This document shows positions 1 to 8,251 of a stretch of 64,000 nucleotides of DNA, in pieces. Under the pieces are notes generated by a model. The model saw nothing but the letters and a program-made list of their open reading frames with translations, had not been told where the DNA came from and made no database searches. Every line of letters begins with the position of its first letter. Positions within the stretch are counted from its first letter, which is position 1. The stretch is taken from NCBI GenBank assembly GCA_014237395.1, contig JABZFP010000034.1, forward strand, positions 1 through 64,000, read 5' to 3'. Position numbers and translations under genes: made by a program. The stretch comes from Desulfobacteraceae bacterium (GTDB lineage Bacteria; Desulfobacterota; Desulfobacteria; Desulfobacterales; UBA5852).

Positions 1-2
1 CG

Positions 3-107
3 ACTTTTTATCTGCATCTGAAAGAATGCGAATTCCGATTCAATTATCGTGATGAAAATATCTACTTGTTATTACTAAAAATGTTCAGAAATAGGCCGCT
101 GTTCTAG
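3..107 (+). mobile_element. C-terminal end of an IS1595/ISXO2-type transposase (cut by window edge)
   Basis: Frame 3 is open from the window edge to a TAG at 105-107 and encodes about 34 residues, including the run HLKECEFRFNYRDE and then LLLLKMFRNRPL. This resembles the extreme C-terminus of DDE transposases of the IS1595 (ISXO2-like) family, recognised from memory and not by a search. The body of the gene lies to the left of the window, so it cannot be said whether the element is intact. The sequence AGCCCC shortly after the stop could be the outer end of the element's terminal inverted repeat, but the other end is not visible. Confidence 0.65.
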
Positions 108-136
108 TCGAGCCCCTTCATTCTATTTGATATGCG

Positions 137-196
137 CCACATTGTGGAAAGCATTTTTTACAAACAAATTGACAACCTTCTTGTCGAAAGAATAGG
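137..196 (+). promoter_or_regulatory. Promoter module 1: palindromic operator plus -35/-10
   Basis: A perfect 11-bp palindrome CCACATTGTGG (137-147) is followed by a T-rich tract and a consensus -35 TTGACA (169-174), with AATAGG (191-196) 16 bp further on as a weak -10. The same arrangement recurs at 808-868 and 4912-4971. TTCCA/TGGAA-type palindromes are typical of IclR-family operators, and an IclR regulator is encoded at 8252-9022. The assignment to that regulator is inference. It would drive the gene starting at 255. Confidence 0.6.
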
Positions 197-254
197 CAGA
201 GGAAGGTAAGCGGGCACCTTTAACTGCCATATGACATGGAAGGAGTTGGCCCAG

Positions 255-725
255 ATGACCGTGAAAACGCCAGGAAAGGGCATCGATCCTTTTTCATTTC
301 AACTGGGAATGATCAACTGTTTTGCCGAGATGGTCGCCTGCGGGGTGAAACAGCTGGCCATCAGCCCGCCCCTGTCGCCGTCGGAATACAATGCCCTCGC
401 ACCGTATTCCGAGCAGATCATCAAAGGCTTCGCCATCTCATCCTACCTGGAAAACTCCCTGATGGTCACCTTGCTGCAATCGCCGGAGTTCACGCAAAAC
501 AAGTGTTCCATCCTGTACTATAAAACTGAAACGACATTGGCCGCTTATCTTGACCTCAAAGAAAGGCAAGCCCGGCTGATAGCGTCCGATGATTATGATG
601 CCGATGCCCAAAAAGCGATATCGGTGGCTTTTATGACCCTTCTCTCGTATCCGTCCGACGTGATCGAATCCAAGCTTTCCGGCGTTCACCCGGACCCGTT
701 TATTCTCATCGACGGTGCCGGATAA
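255..725 (+). CDS. Uncharacterised protein, first gene of the IclR-linked cluster
   Basis: I do not recognise this 156-residue protein. The start at 255 is preferred over the ATG at 231 because AAGGAG (240-245) lies 9 nt before it, while the earlier ATG has no ribosome site. The product is soluble-looking, with no signal peptide and no clear membrane segment; a central stretch (ISSYLENSLMVTLLQ) is hydrophobic but amphipathic. It starts a region in which it and two other genes share the same promoter module, so it is probably co-regulated with the amino-acid transporter and the dehydratase. It may be a small accessory enzyme or a sensor of the pathway. No function is proposed. Confidence 0.75.
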   Translation: MTVKTPGKGIDPFSFQLGMINCFAEMVACGVKQLAISPPLSPSEYNALAPYSEQIIKGFAISSYLENSLMVTLLQSPEFTQNKCSILYYKTETTLAAYLDLKERQARLIASDDYDADAQKAISVAFMTLLSYPSDVIESKLSGVHPDPFILIDGAG

Positions 726-807
726 GAAAGGGGATAGCCATACCACGGAAGCTGCCCGGGCTGGCTTCCGGATAGCGGACCCACAGCAATGGCGTGGTTT
801 CCAGAGT

Positions 808-868
808 TTCCATAATGTGGAATGCCTTTTTTCAGAATGATTGACAAAGCTTCACTGGACATACTACG
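808..868 (+). promoter_or_regulatory. Promoter module 2: palindromic operator plus -35/-10
   Basis: TTCCATAATGTGGAA (808-822) is a palindrome with six of seven pairs matching. It is followed 26 bp from its centre by TTGACA (841-846), with ACTACG (863-868) at the -10 position used by the sister modules. It lies in the 347-bp gap before the binding-protein gene at 1073; the rest of that gap shows no further gene. Regulation by the IclR protein at 8252 is inferred from the motif shape. Confidence 0.6.
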
Positions 869-1072
869 AGAACGCCATTGAAGTTGCGATAGCCTTTTCC
901 CACCCGATCACATTTGGCACGGAATTCAAGCCGGCACTATCCCCACACGGACGTTATCATTGACGGGATAGATGCCAAATTGATGGACCCCCATAGATGG
1001 CCTTGGTTCACATTATTGGCGTCTGAAGACCAACGGCTGAGGCATTTAAACCCCATAACGGAGGAAGGCAAA

Positions 1073-1903
1073 ATGAAAAAAGGACTGGTTGTGATACTGG
1101 CACTGTTTCTTGTCGGGACCATTGGCGTCTTCGTCGATGGCCAAACGGAGGTCGTCGCCGCCGGCAAAACCATCACGGTAGGCGTAAACAGCGAAAATCC
1201 GCCCTGGATTTTCGCAAAGGATGGCAAGATGACCGGGTTCGAAGCGGATTTGGTTGAAGAATTCGCCAAACGCGCCGGCTACACATTGGATTACAAATCC
1301 GCACCTTTTTCCACGGTATTGACCGGCGTTCAATCCGGCCAGTGGGATATTGCCATGTCATCCATCTGGATCAAGAAAGAACGCGCCGAAGTGATGGATT
1401 TTGCCGATCCTTACTACGATTCGGGCATCGGGATGATGACACGCAAAGACGGCATTACCGATTTGAGCCAGATGAAGGGCAAGGCCTTCGGCTCCGACAC
1501 CGGTTCCGCCAACGAAGCCTGGCTGAATGATGCCCAGGAAAAATATGGTCCCTACAAGATCAAGAGTTACGATTATTGGGTGGATGCCGCTCTCGACCTC
1601 GAAGCCGGCCGCATCGACGGCGTCGTGGTCGACGATCCGATTGCCCTATATTACATCAAACAGCATCCGGATTCAGGCCTGGTCATGAATATCTATATTC
1701 CGGGCTTTAAAGCCGGACAGGCCTTGGCCTTCAAAAAGGGGTCGCCGCTGCGCGACGAGTTCAACAAAATCCAGAACGAAATGAAAAAAGACGGCACACT
1801 TCTTGAAATTCACAAAAAATGGTTCGGTACCGAGCCCCCCAAGGATAGTTCCGTCATCAACATTGTTGCCCCTTACATGCCCAATGAAAAACCGGCAATG
1901 TAA
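1073..1903 (+). CDS. Polar amino-acid ABC transporter, periplasmic binding protein
   Basis: A 276-residue family 3 solute-binding protein. Residues 1-27 form a signal peptide (MKKG followed by a hydrophobic core). The start at 1073 is chosen because GAGGAAGG lies just upstream and the signal peptide begins there; the open frame reaches back to 914 but that extension has no sense. Family hallmarks are GFEADLVEEF near residue 45 and the SSIWIKKERAEVMDFADPYY stretch near 95. It captures a polar amino acid or related compound for the permeases at 2017 and 3789 and the ATPase at 3011. The ligand cannot be read from the sequence. It sits behind promoter module 2 and is followed by a strong hairpin. 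Confidence 0.9.
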   Translation: MKKGLVVILALFLVGTIGVFVDGQTEVVAAGKTITVGVNSENPPWIFAKDGKMTGFEADLVEEFAKRAGYTLDYKSAPFSTVLTGVQSGQWDIAMSSIWIKKERAEVMDFADPYYDSGIGMMTRKDGITDLSQMKGKAFGSDTGSANEAWLNDAQEKYGPYKIKSYDYWVDAALDLEAGRIDGVVVDDPIALYYIKQHPDSGLVMNIYIPGFKAGQALAFKKGSPLRDEFNKIQNEMKKDGTLLEIHKKWFGTEPPKDSSVINIVAPYMPNEKPAM

Positions 1904-1910
1904 CGACTGC

Positions 1911-1965
1911 TGAAGAAGGGCAGGGCATCCTGACAAACCAATCCCGTCAGGGTGCCCTATCTTCA
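1911..1965 (+). promoter_or_regulatory. Large intercistronic stem-loop after the binding-protein gene
   Basis: AGGGCATCCTGAC (1922-1934) pairs with GTCAGGGTGCCCT (1946-1958) with one G-U wobble. TGAAGA (1911-1916) and TCTTCA (1960-1965) extend the stem outward. No U-tract follows, so it is more likely a 3'-end stabilising or partial attenuation structure than a full terminator. It separates the binding protein from the permease and ATPase genes. Confidence 0.7.
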
Positions 1966-2016
1966 TGTGGTTCCCAAAAAAATGCCTTTAAACATTTATA
2001 ATTGTTATGAATCAAC

Positions 2017-3018
2017 GTGAACCCGATGTCCGTGTCGTCTGATACCCAAAACAAATTCATGCGTACCCATCCGGCCTGGTCTTCTTGGTTCCGGAAACCC
2101 CCTATCATGGCGATGTCGCTGGCCTTACTGATCGCCTATGCGCTTTTCCTGCTGCCTGACAAAGAATCGGCTATCCCTGTATGGTTTTATTCCAGCATCA
2201 GTTTTTTTATCGTGTTGATCCTCGCCTACAGCGGCAGCATTCTGGCGGACAGGGAAAAACCCGAAGCACTGAAGATGGGTGTCGCCTTCATGCTGATAGC
2301 CGTGCTGGGCTGGTTGTTCCACCGCTATTCCGGCGCCCAATGGCATCGCCTGGCGGATTTTTTCTTTAACTGGGAAAAATTGGAAGGCAACTGGTGGATC
2401 CTCTGGGAAGGTCTGGGCGTAACCCTTTTCTTAGCCTTCATATCGGGTATTGGCAGTGTCGTGGTCGGTTTGTTGATCGCAGTTCTGCGCACGCTTAACA
2501 GCCCCACCATGAATTTCTTTTTAAAGGTCTACGTGGATGTTTTTCGATCCATTCCGATGATCGTGGTGATGGTGATTTTCTTTTTTGCCATGCCGTTTAT
2601 GGGGATATCGCTCGGCTCGATTGTGTCGACCGTGTTGGCCTTATCGCTGGGCTATGGGGCCTATGCGTCCGAATGCTTCCGGGCGGGTATCGAGTCCGTC
2701 CATTCCGGCCAGCTCGAGGCGGCACGCTCGCTGGGGCTGTCGCGCTGGAAAACGATTTACAAAATCATCCTGCCCCAGGCCATTCCGGTGGTGATTCCAC
2801 CGCTGACGGGGACCCTCGTCGCGATGCTAAAAGACACCGCCGTGGCATCGGTTGTAGCGGCACCGGAATTGTTGAAGCGAGCCCGGGAACTGTATACCAG
2901 TGAAACCAATCCGACTCCCCTTGTAGCCGCCGCCCTTATCTATTTGGCCGTCTTGATCCCATTGGTGCGGGCGGTGAACATGCTCGAAAATAGGATGCAG
3001 AAAAAACGAAATGAGTAA
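2017..3018 (+). CDS. Amino-acid ABC transporter permease with N-terminal three-helix extension
   Basis: A 333-residue HisM/GlnP-type permease, from a GTG at 2017 (an ATG at 2026 is equally possible). The transport domain occupies about residues 130-325, with the EAA loop that docks the ATPase near 222-245 (GIESVHSGQLEAARSLGLS). Unusually, about 110 residues precede it and carry three predicted membrane helices (about 30-46, 55-73 and 86-102). Most members of this family are near 220 residues. The partner permease at 3789 has the same extension, so the pair likely forms a heterodimer. It overlaps the ATPase gene by 8 nt. Confidence 0.9.
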   Translation: MNPMSVSSDTQNKFMRTHPAWSSWFRKPPIMAMSLALLIAYALFLLPDKESAIPVWFYSSISFFIVLILAYSGSILADREKPEALKMGVAFMLIAVLGWLFHRYSGAQWHRLADFFFNWEKLEGNWWILWEGLGVTLFLAFISGIGSVVVGLLIAVLRTLNSPTMNFFLKVYVDVFRSIPMIVVMVIFFFAMPFMGISLGSIVSTVLALSLGYGAYASECFRAGIESVHSGQLEAARSLGLSRWKTIYKIILPQAIPVVIPPLTGTLVAMLKDTAVASVVAAPELLKRARELYTSETNPTPLVAAALIYLAVLIPLVRAVNMLENRMQKKRNE

Positions 3019-3760
3019 CATGAACCTACCCGAGACAATGATCGAGGTTGTCGATCTGCACAAACGTTTCAAGGATTTGCATGTCCTCAAGGGCATCAGT
3101 ACGGTCGTCAAACACTCCGAGGTGGTCGCCGTTATGGGGCCGTCCGGCAGCGGTAAAAGCACCTTTTTGCGTTGCCTGAACCGCCTGGAGGAACCGACGT
3201 CCGGCCGCATCTATATCGAGGGGGTCGATATTATGGCGCCCTATATCGACATCAACCGGGTCCGCACCGAGATCGGCATGGTCTTCCAGAGCTTCAACCT
3301 TTTTCCGCACCTGACCGCCATCGAAAACATCAAACTGGCCCCCATGAACGTGCGCAAAATTTCGAACAAAGAGGCCACCGAACGGGGCATGGCACTGCTG
3401 GAAAAGGTTGGTCTGGCGGAAAAGGCGACCGCCTATCCGGAACAACTCTCCGGTGGCCAGCAGCAACGGGTCGCCATCGCCCGAGCCCTTGCTATGCAGC
3501 CGCAGATCATGTTTTTCGACGAACCGACATCCGCCCTTGATCCTGAAATGATTGGTGAGGTGTTGGATGTCATGCGCAATATGGCCAAAGAAGGGATGAC
3601 CATGATGGTGGTCAGCCACGAGATGGGGTTTATCCGGGAAGCCGCGGACCGCATCCTTTTTCTCGCCGATGGGTTGATCGTCGAAGATGGCACACCGGAC
3701 CAAATTTTCAACCATTCCAAGCACAAACGCACCATCGAATTTTTAGGCAAAATTCTCTAA
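3011..3760 (+). CDS. Amino-acid ABC transporter ATP-binding protein
   Basis: A 249-residue GlnQ/HisP-type ATPase. Visible motifs are Walker A GPSGSGKST (43-51), Q-loop VFQSFNLF (91-98), signature LSGGQQQR (146-153), Walker B FFDEPTSALDP (D170, E171) and switch His in SHEMGF. It energises the transporter formed with the permeases at 2017 and 3789. It overlaps the upstream permease by 8 nt, which indicates translational coupling. The order binding protein-permease-ATPase-permease, with the ATPase between the permeases, is less common than permease-permease-ATPase. Confidence 0.93.
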   Translation: MSNMNLPETMIEVVDLHKRFKDLHVLKGISTVVKHSEVVAVMGPSGSGKSTFLRCLNRLEEPTSGRIYIEGVDIMAPYIDINRVRTEIGMVFQSFNLFPHLTAIENIKLAPMNVRKISNKEATERGMALLEKVGLAEKATAYPEQLSGGQQQRVAIARALAMQPQIMFFDEPTSALDPEMIGEVLDVMRNMAKEGMTMMVVSHEMGFIREAADRILFLADGLIVEDGTPDQIFNHSKHKRTIEFLGKIL

Positions 3761-3788
3761 TCAGCGATTTAGGATAGACAGATACCCC

Positions 3789-4799
3789 ATGGCTGATCCG
3801 AAAAATTCAGAAACCGCCACCGGATTGTCCGATCTTAAAGACAAAATCGGTCACATTCCTATCATCCGACGCAACAGCTTCGTTTACGGCTTTCTTACGG
3901 TATTGATCCTGTATGGCGTTTTCCTGCTGCCATCGCGCGGTTCGTCCGGTACGGTCGATTTGGGGCGTATTGCCCTTTTTGGGGTGCTGCTCCTAATTTG
4001 GGCCATGGTTGTTTTCACCGATGAACTTAAATCGGAAAAAATGAAGACCACCATGGTCTTCAGTCTCTTCATCATTGCCGGATGGCTTTATTACCGCTAC
4101 TCCACGGCGCGTTGGGGTGAAATGGGCTTTTTGTTCTTCAATGTGGAAATGATCCAAAAAGCCTGGCCGACCCTGATGGAAGGGTTCTGGACGACCCTTC
4201 TCCTGGCCGTCGGTGCTGCGATCATGAGCACGATCGTCGGTTTGCTCCTGGCGGTTTTTCGCTCGTTCAACAACGCGGTCCTCAATTTCTTTATCATTGC
4301 TTACGTCGATTTTTTTAGGGCCATGCCGATCATCGTCTTGATGATGCTCATCTATTATGCGCTGCCGTTTATGGGGATCAGTCTGAGCGCCATCATGTCC
4401 GGTATTCTTGCGCTGGGGCTGAACAGTTCGGCCTATGTGAGCGAGATCTTCCGGGCCGGTTTCCTTTCCGTTAAAAAGGGCCAGATCGAGGCGGCCAACG
4501 CCCTGGGGCTCACCCCCATCCAAACCATGCGTCTGGTCATCCTGCCGCAAGCGTTCCGGGTGGTCATACCGCCGCTGGTAGGCAACTATGTGGCCAGCGC
4601 CAAGGATACGGCGTTGGCATCTTCGATTTCGATCATTGAACTCCTGAAAGCTGGTCTTTCACAGAAATCCCTGCTGGCCAACCCGTCACCGCTGATCTTC
4701 GTTACGGCCCTTTATCTTGCCATGTTTTTACCGTTGACCCGGTTTGCCGGCTATCTCGAAAAGAAAATGAAAGCCAGCCAACGACAGGTACGGTTATAG
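3789..4799 (+). CDS. Amino-acid ABC transporter permease with N-terminal three-helix extension
   Basis: A 336-residue permease, paralogous to the one at 2017. It has the same N-terminal hydrophobic extension (helices near 32-48, 60-76 and 89-103) followed by the binding-protein-dependent transport domain with its EAA loop (GFLSVKKGQIEAANALGLT). It begins 28 nt after the ATPase gene. With the 2017 product it should form the membrane channel for the binding protein at 1073. The shared extension suggests the gene pair arose by duplication of an already extended permease. Confidence 0.9.
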   Translation: MADPKNSETATGLSDLKDKIGHIPIIRRNSFVYGFLTVLILYGVFLLPSRGSSGTVDLGRIALFGVLLLIWAMVVFTDELKSEKMKTTMVFSLFIIAGWLYYRYSTARWGEMGFLFFNVEMIQKAWPTLMEGFWTTLLLAVGAAIMSTIVGLLLAVFRSFNNAVLNFFIIAYVDFFRAMPIIVLMMLIYYALPFMGISLSAIMSGILALGLNSSAYVSEIFRAGFLSVKKGQIEAANALGLTPIQTMRLVILPQAFRVVIPPLVGNYVASAKDTALASSISIIELLKAGLSQKSLLANPSPLIFVTALYLAMFLPLTRFAGYLEKKMKASQRQVRL

Positions 4800-4911
4800 C
4801 TTTTATAACCGACAACAGGTGTAGAGCCGCAATTGGACGGGGCGTCACCCCCTTGCCTCCGTTACGGTTTCGGCATGCGATCCCTTTGATTCCAGCCGGC
4901 AAATTTTGAAA

Positions 4912-4971
4912 TCCACAATATGGAATACTATTTCAAATACAAATTGACAGGCCCCCGGTTGAAAGCATAGG
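4912..4971 (+). promoter_or_regulatory. Promoter module 3: palindromic operator plus -35/-10
   Basis: TCCACAATATGGA (4912-4924) is palindromic in five of six pairs. Its centre lies 26 bp before TTGACA (4944-4949), and CATAGG (4966-4971) is 16 bp beyond, matching module 1. The rest of the 245-bp gap (4800-5044) holds only a small GC-rich inverted repeat (GGGG/CCCC near 4840). The module precedes the dehydratase-RidA-PhzF genes. Confidence 0.6.
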
Positions 4972-5044
4972 AGATCAATCGGATAGAACATCATCGTGAC
5001 GCCCGCGTTCTTCAACCAACAAACAGACAGAAGCGACAGGCCCT

Positions 5045-6022
5045 TTGCTTAAATTTCATCCCGATATGATCCATGATGCTAAACGAAGCATAGAACCGCA
5101 CGTGCTGAAGACGCCGATTCTGCATTCTGCCGCACTCAGTCGCCGCTGCGACTGCCAGGTCTATTTAAAGATGGAATGCTGGCAGACTTGCGGGTGTTTT
5201 AAACTCAGGGGCATTACGAATTTCCTGCATCATCGCAAAGAAGCGGTCATGGAAACCGGCGTCGTTACAGCCTCCAGCGGCAATCATGCCCTGGCGCTGG
5301 CCTATGCGGCGACGAAAATGAAGGTGCCCCGCATCGCGATATTTCTGCCCGAAAATGCCGATCCAGCAAAAATCGATAAAATTCGACGGCAGGGCGTCGA
5401 CCCCATTCTTGCCGGACAAACCTTTTTTGAAACCTTTGACATGGCCCAGGCGCATGCCACGAAAAGCGGTGCGACCTATGTCCATTCCCATGCCGACCCA
5501 TTGGTCATCGCCGGGCAGGGAACCATCGGTCTGGAGATCATGGAAGCTTTGCCGGATGTGGACGCCGTCATCGTTCCCGTCGGAGGAGGGGGGCTGATAT
5601 CCGGTATCGCGGCCGCCATCCATACCGGAGCCAGTTCCGTGGCAGTAATCGGTGCAGAACCCGAAGCGTCTCCCGGTGCCTACTTATCCTTACAAAAAGG
5701 GGTACCCTGCGAGCGGATCCCCTTGAAACCGTCCGTGGCCGACGGCCTTGCCGGCGGTCTCAGCCCATTGCCTTTTGAGATCGTGCACCACCTTATTGAC
5801 CGGGTCGCGTTAGCCGCCGAAGAAGACATCGTCGTTGCCATGAAGACTTTTTTTACCGAAGAACAACTGGTCGTGGAAGGGGCGGCATCGGTGGGGTTGG
5901 CCGTCTTGCTTTCGCGAAAAATAAAACTGTCCGCTAAAAAGGTCGTGCTGGTGCTTACCGGACGCAATGTATCGGCAGATCGGTTCCTTTCCATTATCGC
6001 TTCCGATGGAGAATGCGCATGA
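5045..6022 (+). CDS. PLP-dependent threonine/serine dehydratase-family enzyme
   Basis: A 325-residue fold-type II PLP enzyme from a TTG start at 5045; an ATG at 5066 is an alternative. The Schiff-base lysine is K53 in CFKLRG. The phosphate-binding SSGNHALALA stretch lies near 80, and the glycine loop VGGGGLISG near 182. Length fits catabolic threonine dehydratases and hydroxyaspartate ammonia-lyases (320-330 residues); there is no regulatory ACT domain. The expected reaction is beta-elimination of a hydroxy amino acid to a 2-oxo acid and ammonia. The next gene, a RidA protein that hydrolyses the enamine/imine intermediates of such enzymes, overlaps it by 10 nt, supporting this. The exact substrate is unknown. 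Confidence 0.85.
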   Translation: MLKFHPDMIHDAKRSIEPHVLKTPILHSAALSRRCDCQVYLKMECWQTCGCFKLRGITNFLHHRKEAVMETGVVTASSGNHALALAYAATKMKVPRIAIFLPENADPAKIDKIRRQGVDPILAGQTFFETFDMAQAHATKSGATYVHSHADPLVIAGQGTIGLEIMEALPDVDAVIVPVGGGGLISGIAAAIHTGASSVAVIGAEPEASPGAYLSLQKGVPCERIPLKPSVADGLAGGLSPLPFEIVHHLIDRVALAAEEDIVVAMKTFFTEEQLVVEGAASVGLAVLLSRKIKLSAKKVVLVLTGRNVSADRFLSIIASDGECA

Positions 6023-6402
6023 AACGCCAATTTGACATTATCGCGGGTCCACCGACTAAGAACCTGCCGTTTTCAAGTGTTGTCGGATTTGAGAACCTGA
6101 TTTTGGTGTCCGGCATGGTCGGCCGTGATCCGGAGACCGGGAAAATTGCAGTCGGCGATATCGCCGAACAAACGCGACAAACCCTGTCTAATATCGATCA
6201 CCAACTGGCCAAAGCCGGACTGTCCTTGAAACATGTGATCAAGGCCACCGTATTCATAACGGACATGGGGATGGTTCAAAAAATGAACCAGGTCTACGTT
6301 TCGTTTTTCAAATCCGGTCTGCCGGCACGGAGCTGCGTTCAGGTCGTCGCCTTGCCGAATCCGGATGCCCTTGTGGAGATCGAAGTGATGGCGCACCGTT
6401 AA
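6013..6402 (+). CDS. ridA: RidA family enamine/imine deaminase
   Basis: A 129-residue YjgF/YER057c/UK114 (RidA) protein. Family features visible are FENLILVSGMVG near the N-terminus, GLSLKHVIKATVFITDM in the middle, and PARSCVQV, which contains the conserved arginine that binds the substrate carboxylate. RidA enzymes speed hydrolysis of reactive 2-aminoacrylate-type intermediates made by PLP dehydratases. The 10-nt overlap with the dehydratase gene at 5045 fits that partnership directly. Confidence 0.9.
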   Translation: MRMKRQFDIIAGPPTKNLPFSSVVGFENLILVSGMVGRDPETGKIAVGDIAEQTRQTLSNIDHQLAKAGLSLKHVIKATVFITDMGMVQKMNQVYVSFFKSGLPARSCVQVVALPNPDALVEIEVMAHR

Positions 6403-6578
6403 GAATACGGTCTAATCAATCAAGAAAATTTAAAGGTTCGCAAGGATGGTACAAAGAAGTTGAAAAGATGCGTACGGCAGGGGCTAAATTGTTGGAAAAC
6501 AAACGCTCGAGCCCTTGCCCCCTTGAATCCTCGAACCCTCTTCTCCACTTAATCTGGAGAAGAACCAGAAATGACAAA

Positions 6579-7475
6579 ATGAAACCATACCGTATCATCT
6601 ACATGGACGCATTTACATCGGCGCCATTTTCCGGCAATCCCTGCGCTGTATTGCCGGAGGCGGATGGCTTGACGGATGGTCAGATGCAGCAAATCGCCAT
6701 GGAGACCAATCTCTCCGAGACCGCTTTTGTTTTCCGGTCCGACAAGGCTGCGGTTCGCGTACGGTATTTCATGCCTTACAAGGAGATTCCCTTCGCCGGA
6801 CACCCCACGATTGCCACGGCCATGATGCTGGTCCAGGAAGGAATGATCTCCATCCAGCCTTCACAGGCGGTGATTGATTTTGAATTCAACATCGGCATCT
6901 TGCCGGTGGAAATTTACTTCGGTGCAGACGGGAAACCGCTGAAAGCGATCATGACACAGCAAAAACCATCCTTCACGCATGTCGTCGAAGCGGAAGATGT
7001 GACGGGATGCATGGGGATCGTCAAAGAAGATCTCATCGAAGGGGCTCCGGTGCAGGTCGTCAGCACGGGCGTACCGTTTCTCATGGTACCGGTCAACGGG
7101 ATGGCAGTCCTGAAAAATGTACGGATAGACCACTCCCGCTTTCAATCTCTGACCAAGCGCATCGGGGTCGATGCGGCGTACATGTTCTGTCTGGAGGGTG
7201 TTGAAAAAGATGCGGATGCGCATGGGCGGCTTCTTTCTTCAACACCCGGTTCGGAAGACCCGTTTACCGGATCGGCTGTCGGGTGCATGGGGGCCTATGT
7301 GGTGCAGTATGGACTTCTTCCCCGGCAGGAATTTACGGTGGAACAGGGCCATTTCATCGGGCGTCCGGGAAAAGGAACGATCACGGTGGGCGGTTCGGTC
7401 GGTGACATCCAATCGGTCACGGTTGCTGGGTGTGCGGTTAAAACATTGGACGGCGTTATTTATGCGCCAAACTGA
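6579..7475 (+). CDS. PhzF family isomerase/epimerase
   Basis: A 298-residue PhzF-like protein. The start at 6579 is chosen because MKPYRIIYMDAFTS is the normal family N-terminus; the open frame back to 6468 has no family match. The catalytic glutamate is E47 in NLSETAF. PFAGHPTIA and DPFTGSAVGCMGAY are the two conserved glycine-rich segments of the two similar halves. Members catalyse isomerisations or epimerisations of small acids; most are of unknown substrate. Its position next to the dehydratase/RidA pair suggests it acts on an intermediate of the same amino-acid pathway. It does not imply phenazine synthesis, since no other phz gene is present. Confidence 0.88.
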   Translation: MKPYRIIYMDAFTSAPFSGNPCAVLPEADGLTDGQMQQIAMETNLSETAFVFRSDKAAVRVRYFMPYKEIPFAGHPTIATAMMLVQEGMISIQPSQAVIDFEFNIGILPVEIYFGADGKPLKAIMTQQKPSFTHVVEAEDVTGCMGIVKEDLIEGAPVQVVSTGVPFLMVPVNGMAVLKNVRIDHSRFQSLTKRIGVDAAYMFCLEGVEKDADAHGRLLSSTPGSEDPFTGSAVGCMGAYVVQYGLLPRQEFTVEQGHFIGRPGKGTITVGGSVGDIQSVTVAGCAVKTLDGVIYAPN

Positions 7476-7532
7476 TTTTGTATTACCCCAATATGATCAA
7501 TGACAAAAATCTTATAACCGAAGGAGTGTAAC

Positions 7533-8069
7533 ATGACGGAAATTTGGGAACGGGATGCAGCAACTCCCGACGAATATCATTGTGTCGAAGCCATACGCGG
7601 ACGCGAATTCATTATCCGGCTCACCACGGGTGCCGATGTTTTTCTGGCGATTCAAAAGTTTGCCATCGACAACGATATCACGTTTGCCAAGATCCATGCC
7701 GCTTTCATGGGGGGACTGCAACCCGCCAAGTACCTGGTATGGGCACCGGACACGACCGATCCTGACAACTGGCACAAGGAAGCCGTTGCCACCACGGCCA
7801 ACTTGAGCATGGTGCTGGCCTTTGGCGGGATGATTCATCCGCGGCCTGGTAAAGACGGGAAACCGGAACCGTTTCCGGCGATCCATTTTGTTGCCGGCGG
7901 CGCCTGGGACTGCCCGACTTTCGGCGGACACCTGGAACAGGGCAGCATCGTCAAGGGCGTCCTGGAGTGCTTTATCACAGAGATCACGGGGATCGAGACC
8001 CTGTCTCCGGTTGAGCGCGTTTACGTCGACGATGAATATCCCGAAAACTGGTACAAAAAAATATCCTGA
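7533..8069 (+). CDS. PPC/DUF296 domain protein
   Basis: A 178-residue protein carrying the PPC (plants-and-prokaryotes conserved, DUF296) domain over most of its length: GREFIIRLTTGADVFLAIQKFA, then FAKIHAAFMGGLQ, HFVAGGAW and GGHLEQGSIVKGVLECFI. The domain forms trimers. Although sometimes annotated as DNA-binding because of plant AT-hook proteins, there is no AT-hook or other DNA-binding segment here. It is preceded by AAGGAG. Its role in the cluster is unknown; a small-molecule-binding or enzymatic role in amino-acid catabolism is possible. Confidence 0.85.
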   Translation: MTEIWERDAATPDEYHCVEAIRGREFIIRLTTGADVFLAIQKFAIDNDITFAKIHAAFMGGLQPAKYLVWAPDTTDPDNWHKEAVATTANLSMVLAFGGMIHPRPGKDGKPEPFPAIHFVAGGAWDCPTFGGHLEQGSIVKGVLECFITEITGIETLSPVERVYVDDEYPENWYKKIS

Positions 8070-8251
8070 CATTATTCGGCAATGGATGGGATGGTTGGCA
8101 CCACGCTGTGAAAATCGTTTTCTATTTGTTCGGTGAGACCATCCCGTCGATCACACCGTGTTGTCTTCAGCGATAGCATAAAAATGGCGGCCGGAATCCC
8201 TGCCACCTGCAACCTCACGAGTACGGTCCAAGCGATGTTGGGGGCATTTAA

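Noticed and set aside
915..931. TGGCACG as a sigma54 promoter before the first binding protein
   Set aside because: The GC of the -12 element is at the wrong spacing (12 instead of 10 nt from GG) and TTGC is absent; the TTGACA module is a better explanation.
914..1072. N-terminal extension of the first binding protein
   Set aside because: A good ribosome site and signal peptide start at 1073; the extension would bury the signal peptide and has no family match.
6579..7475. Phenazine biosynthesis
   Set aside because: The gene is PhzF-like, but no other phz gene is present; PhzF homologues are broadly distributed isomerases.
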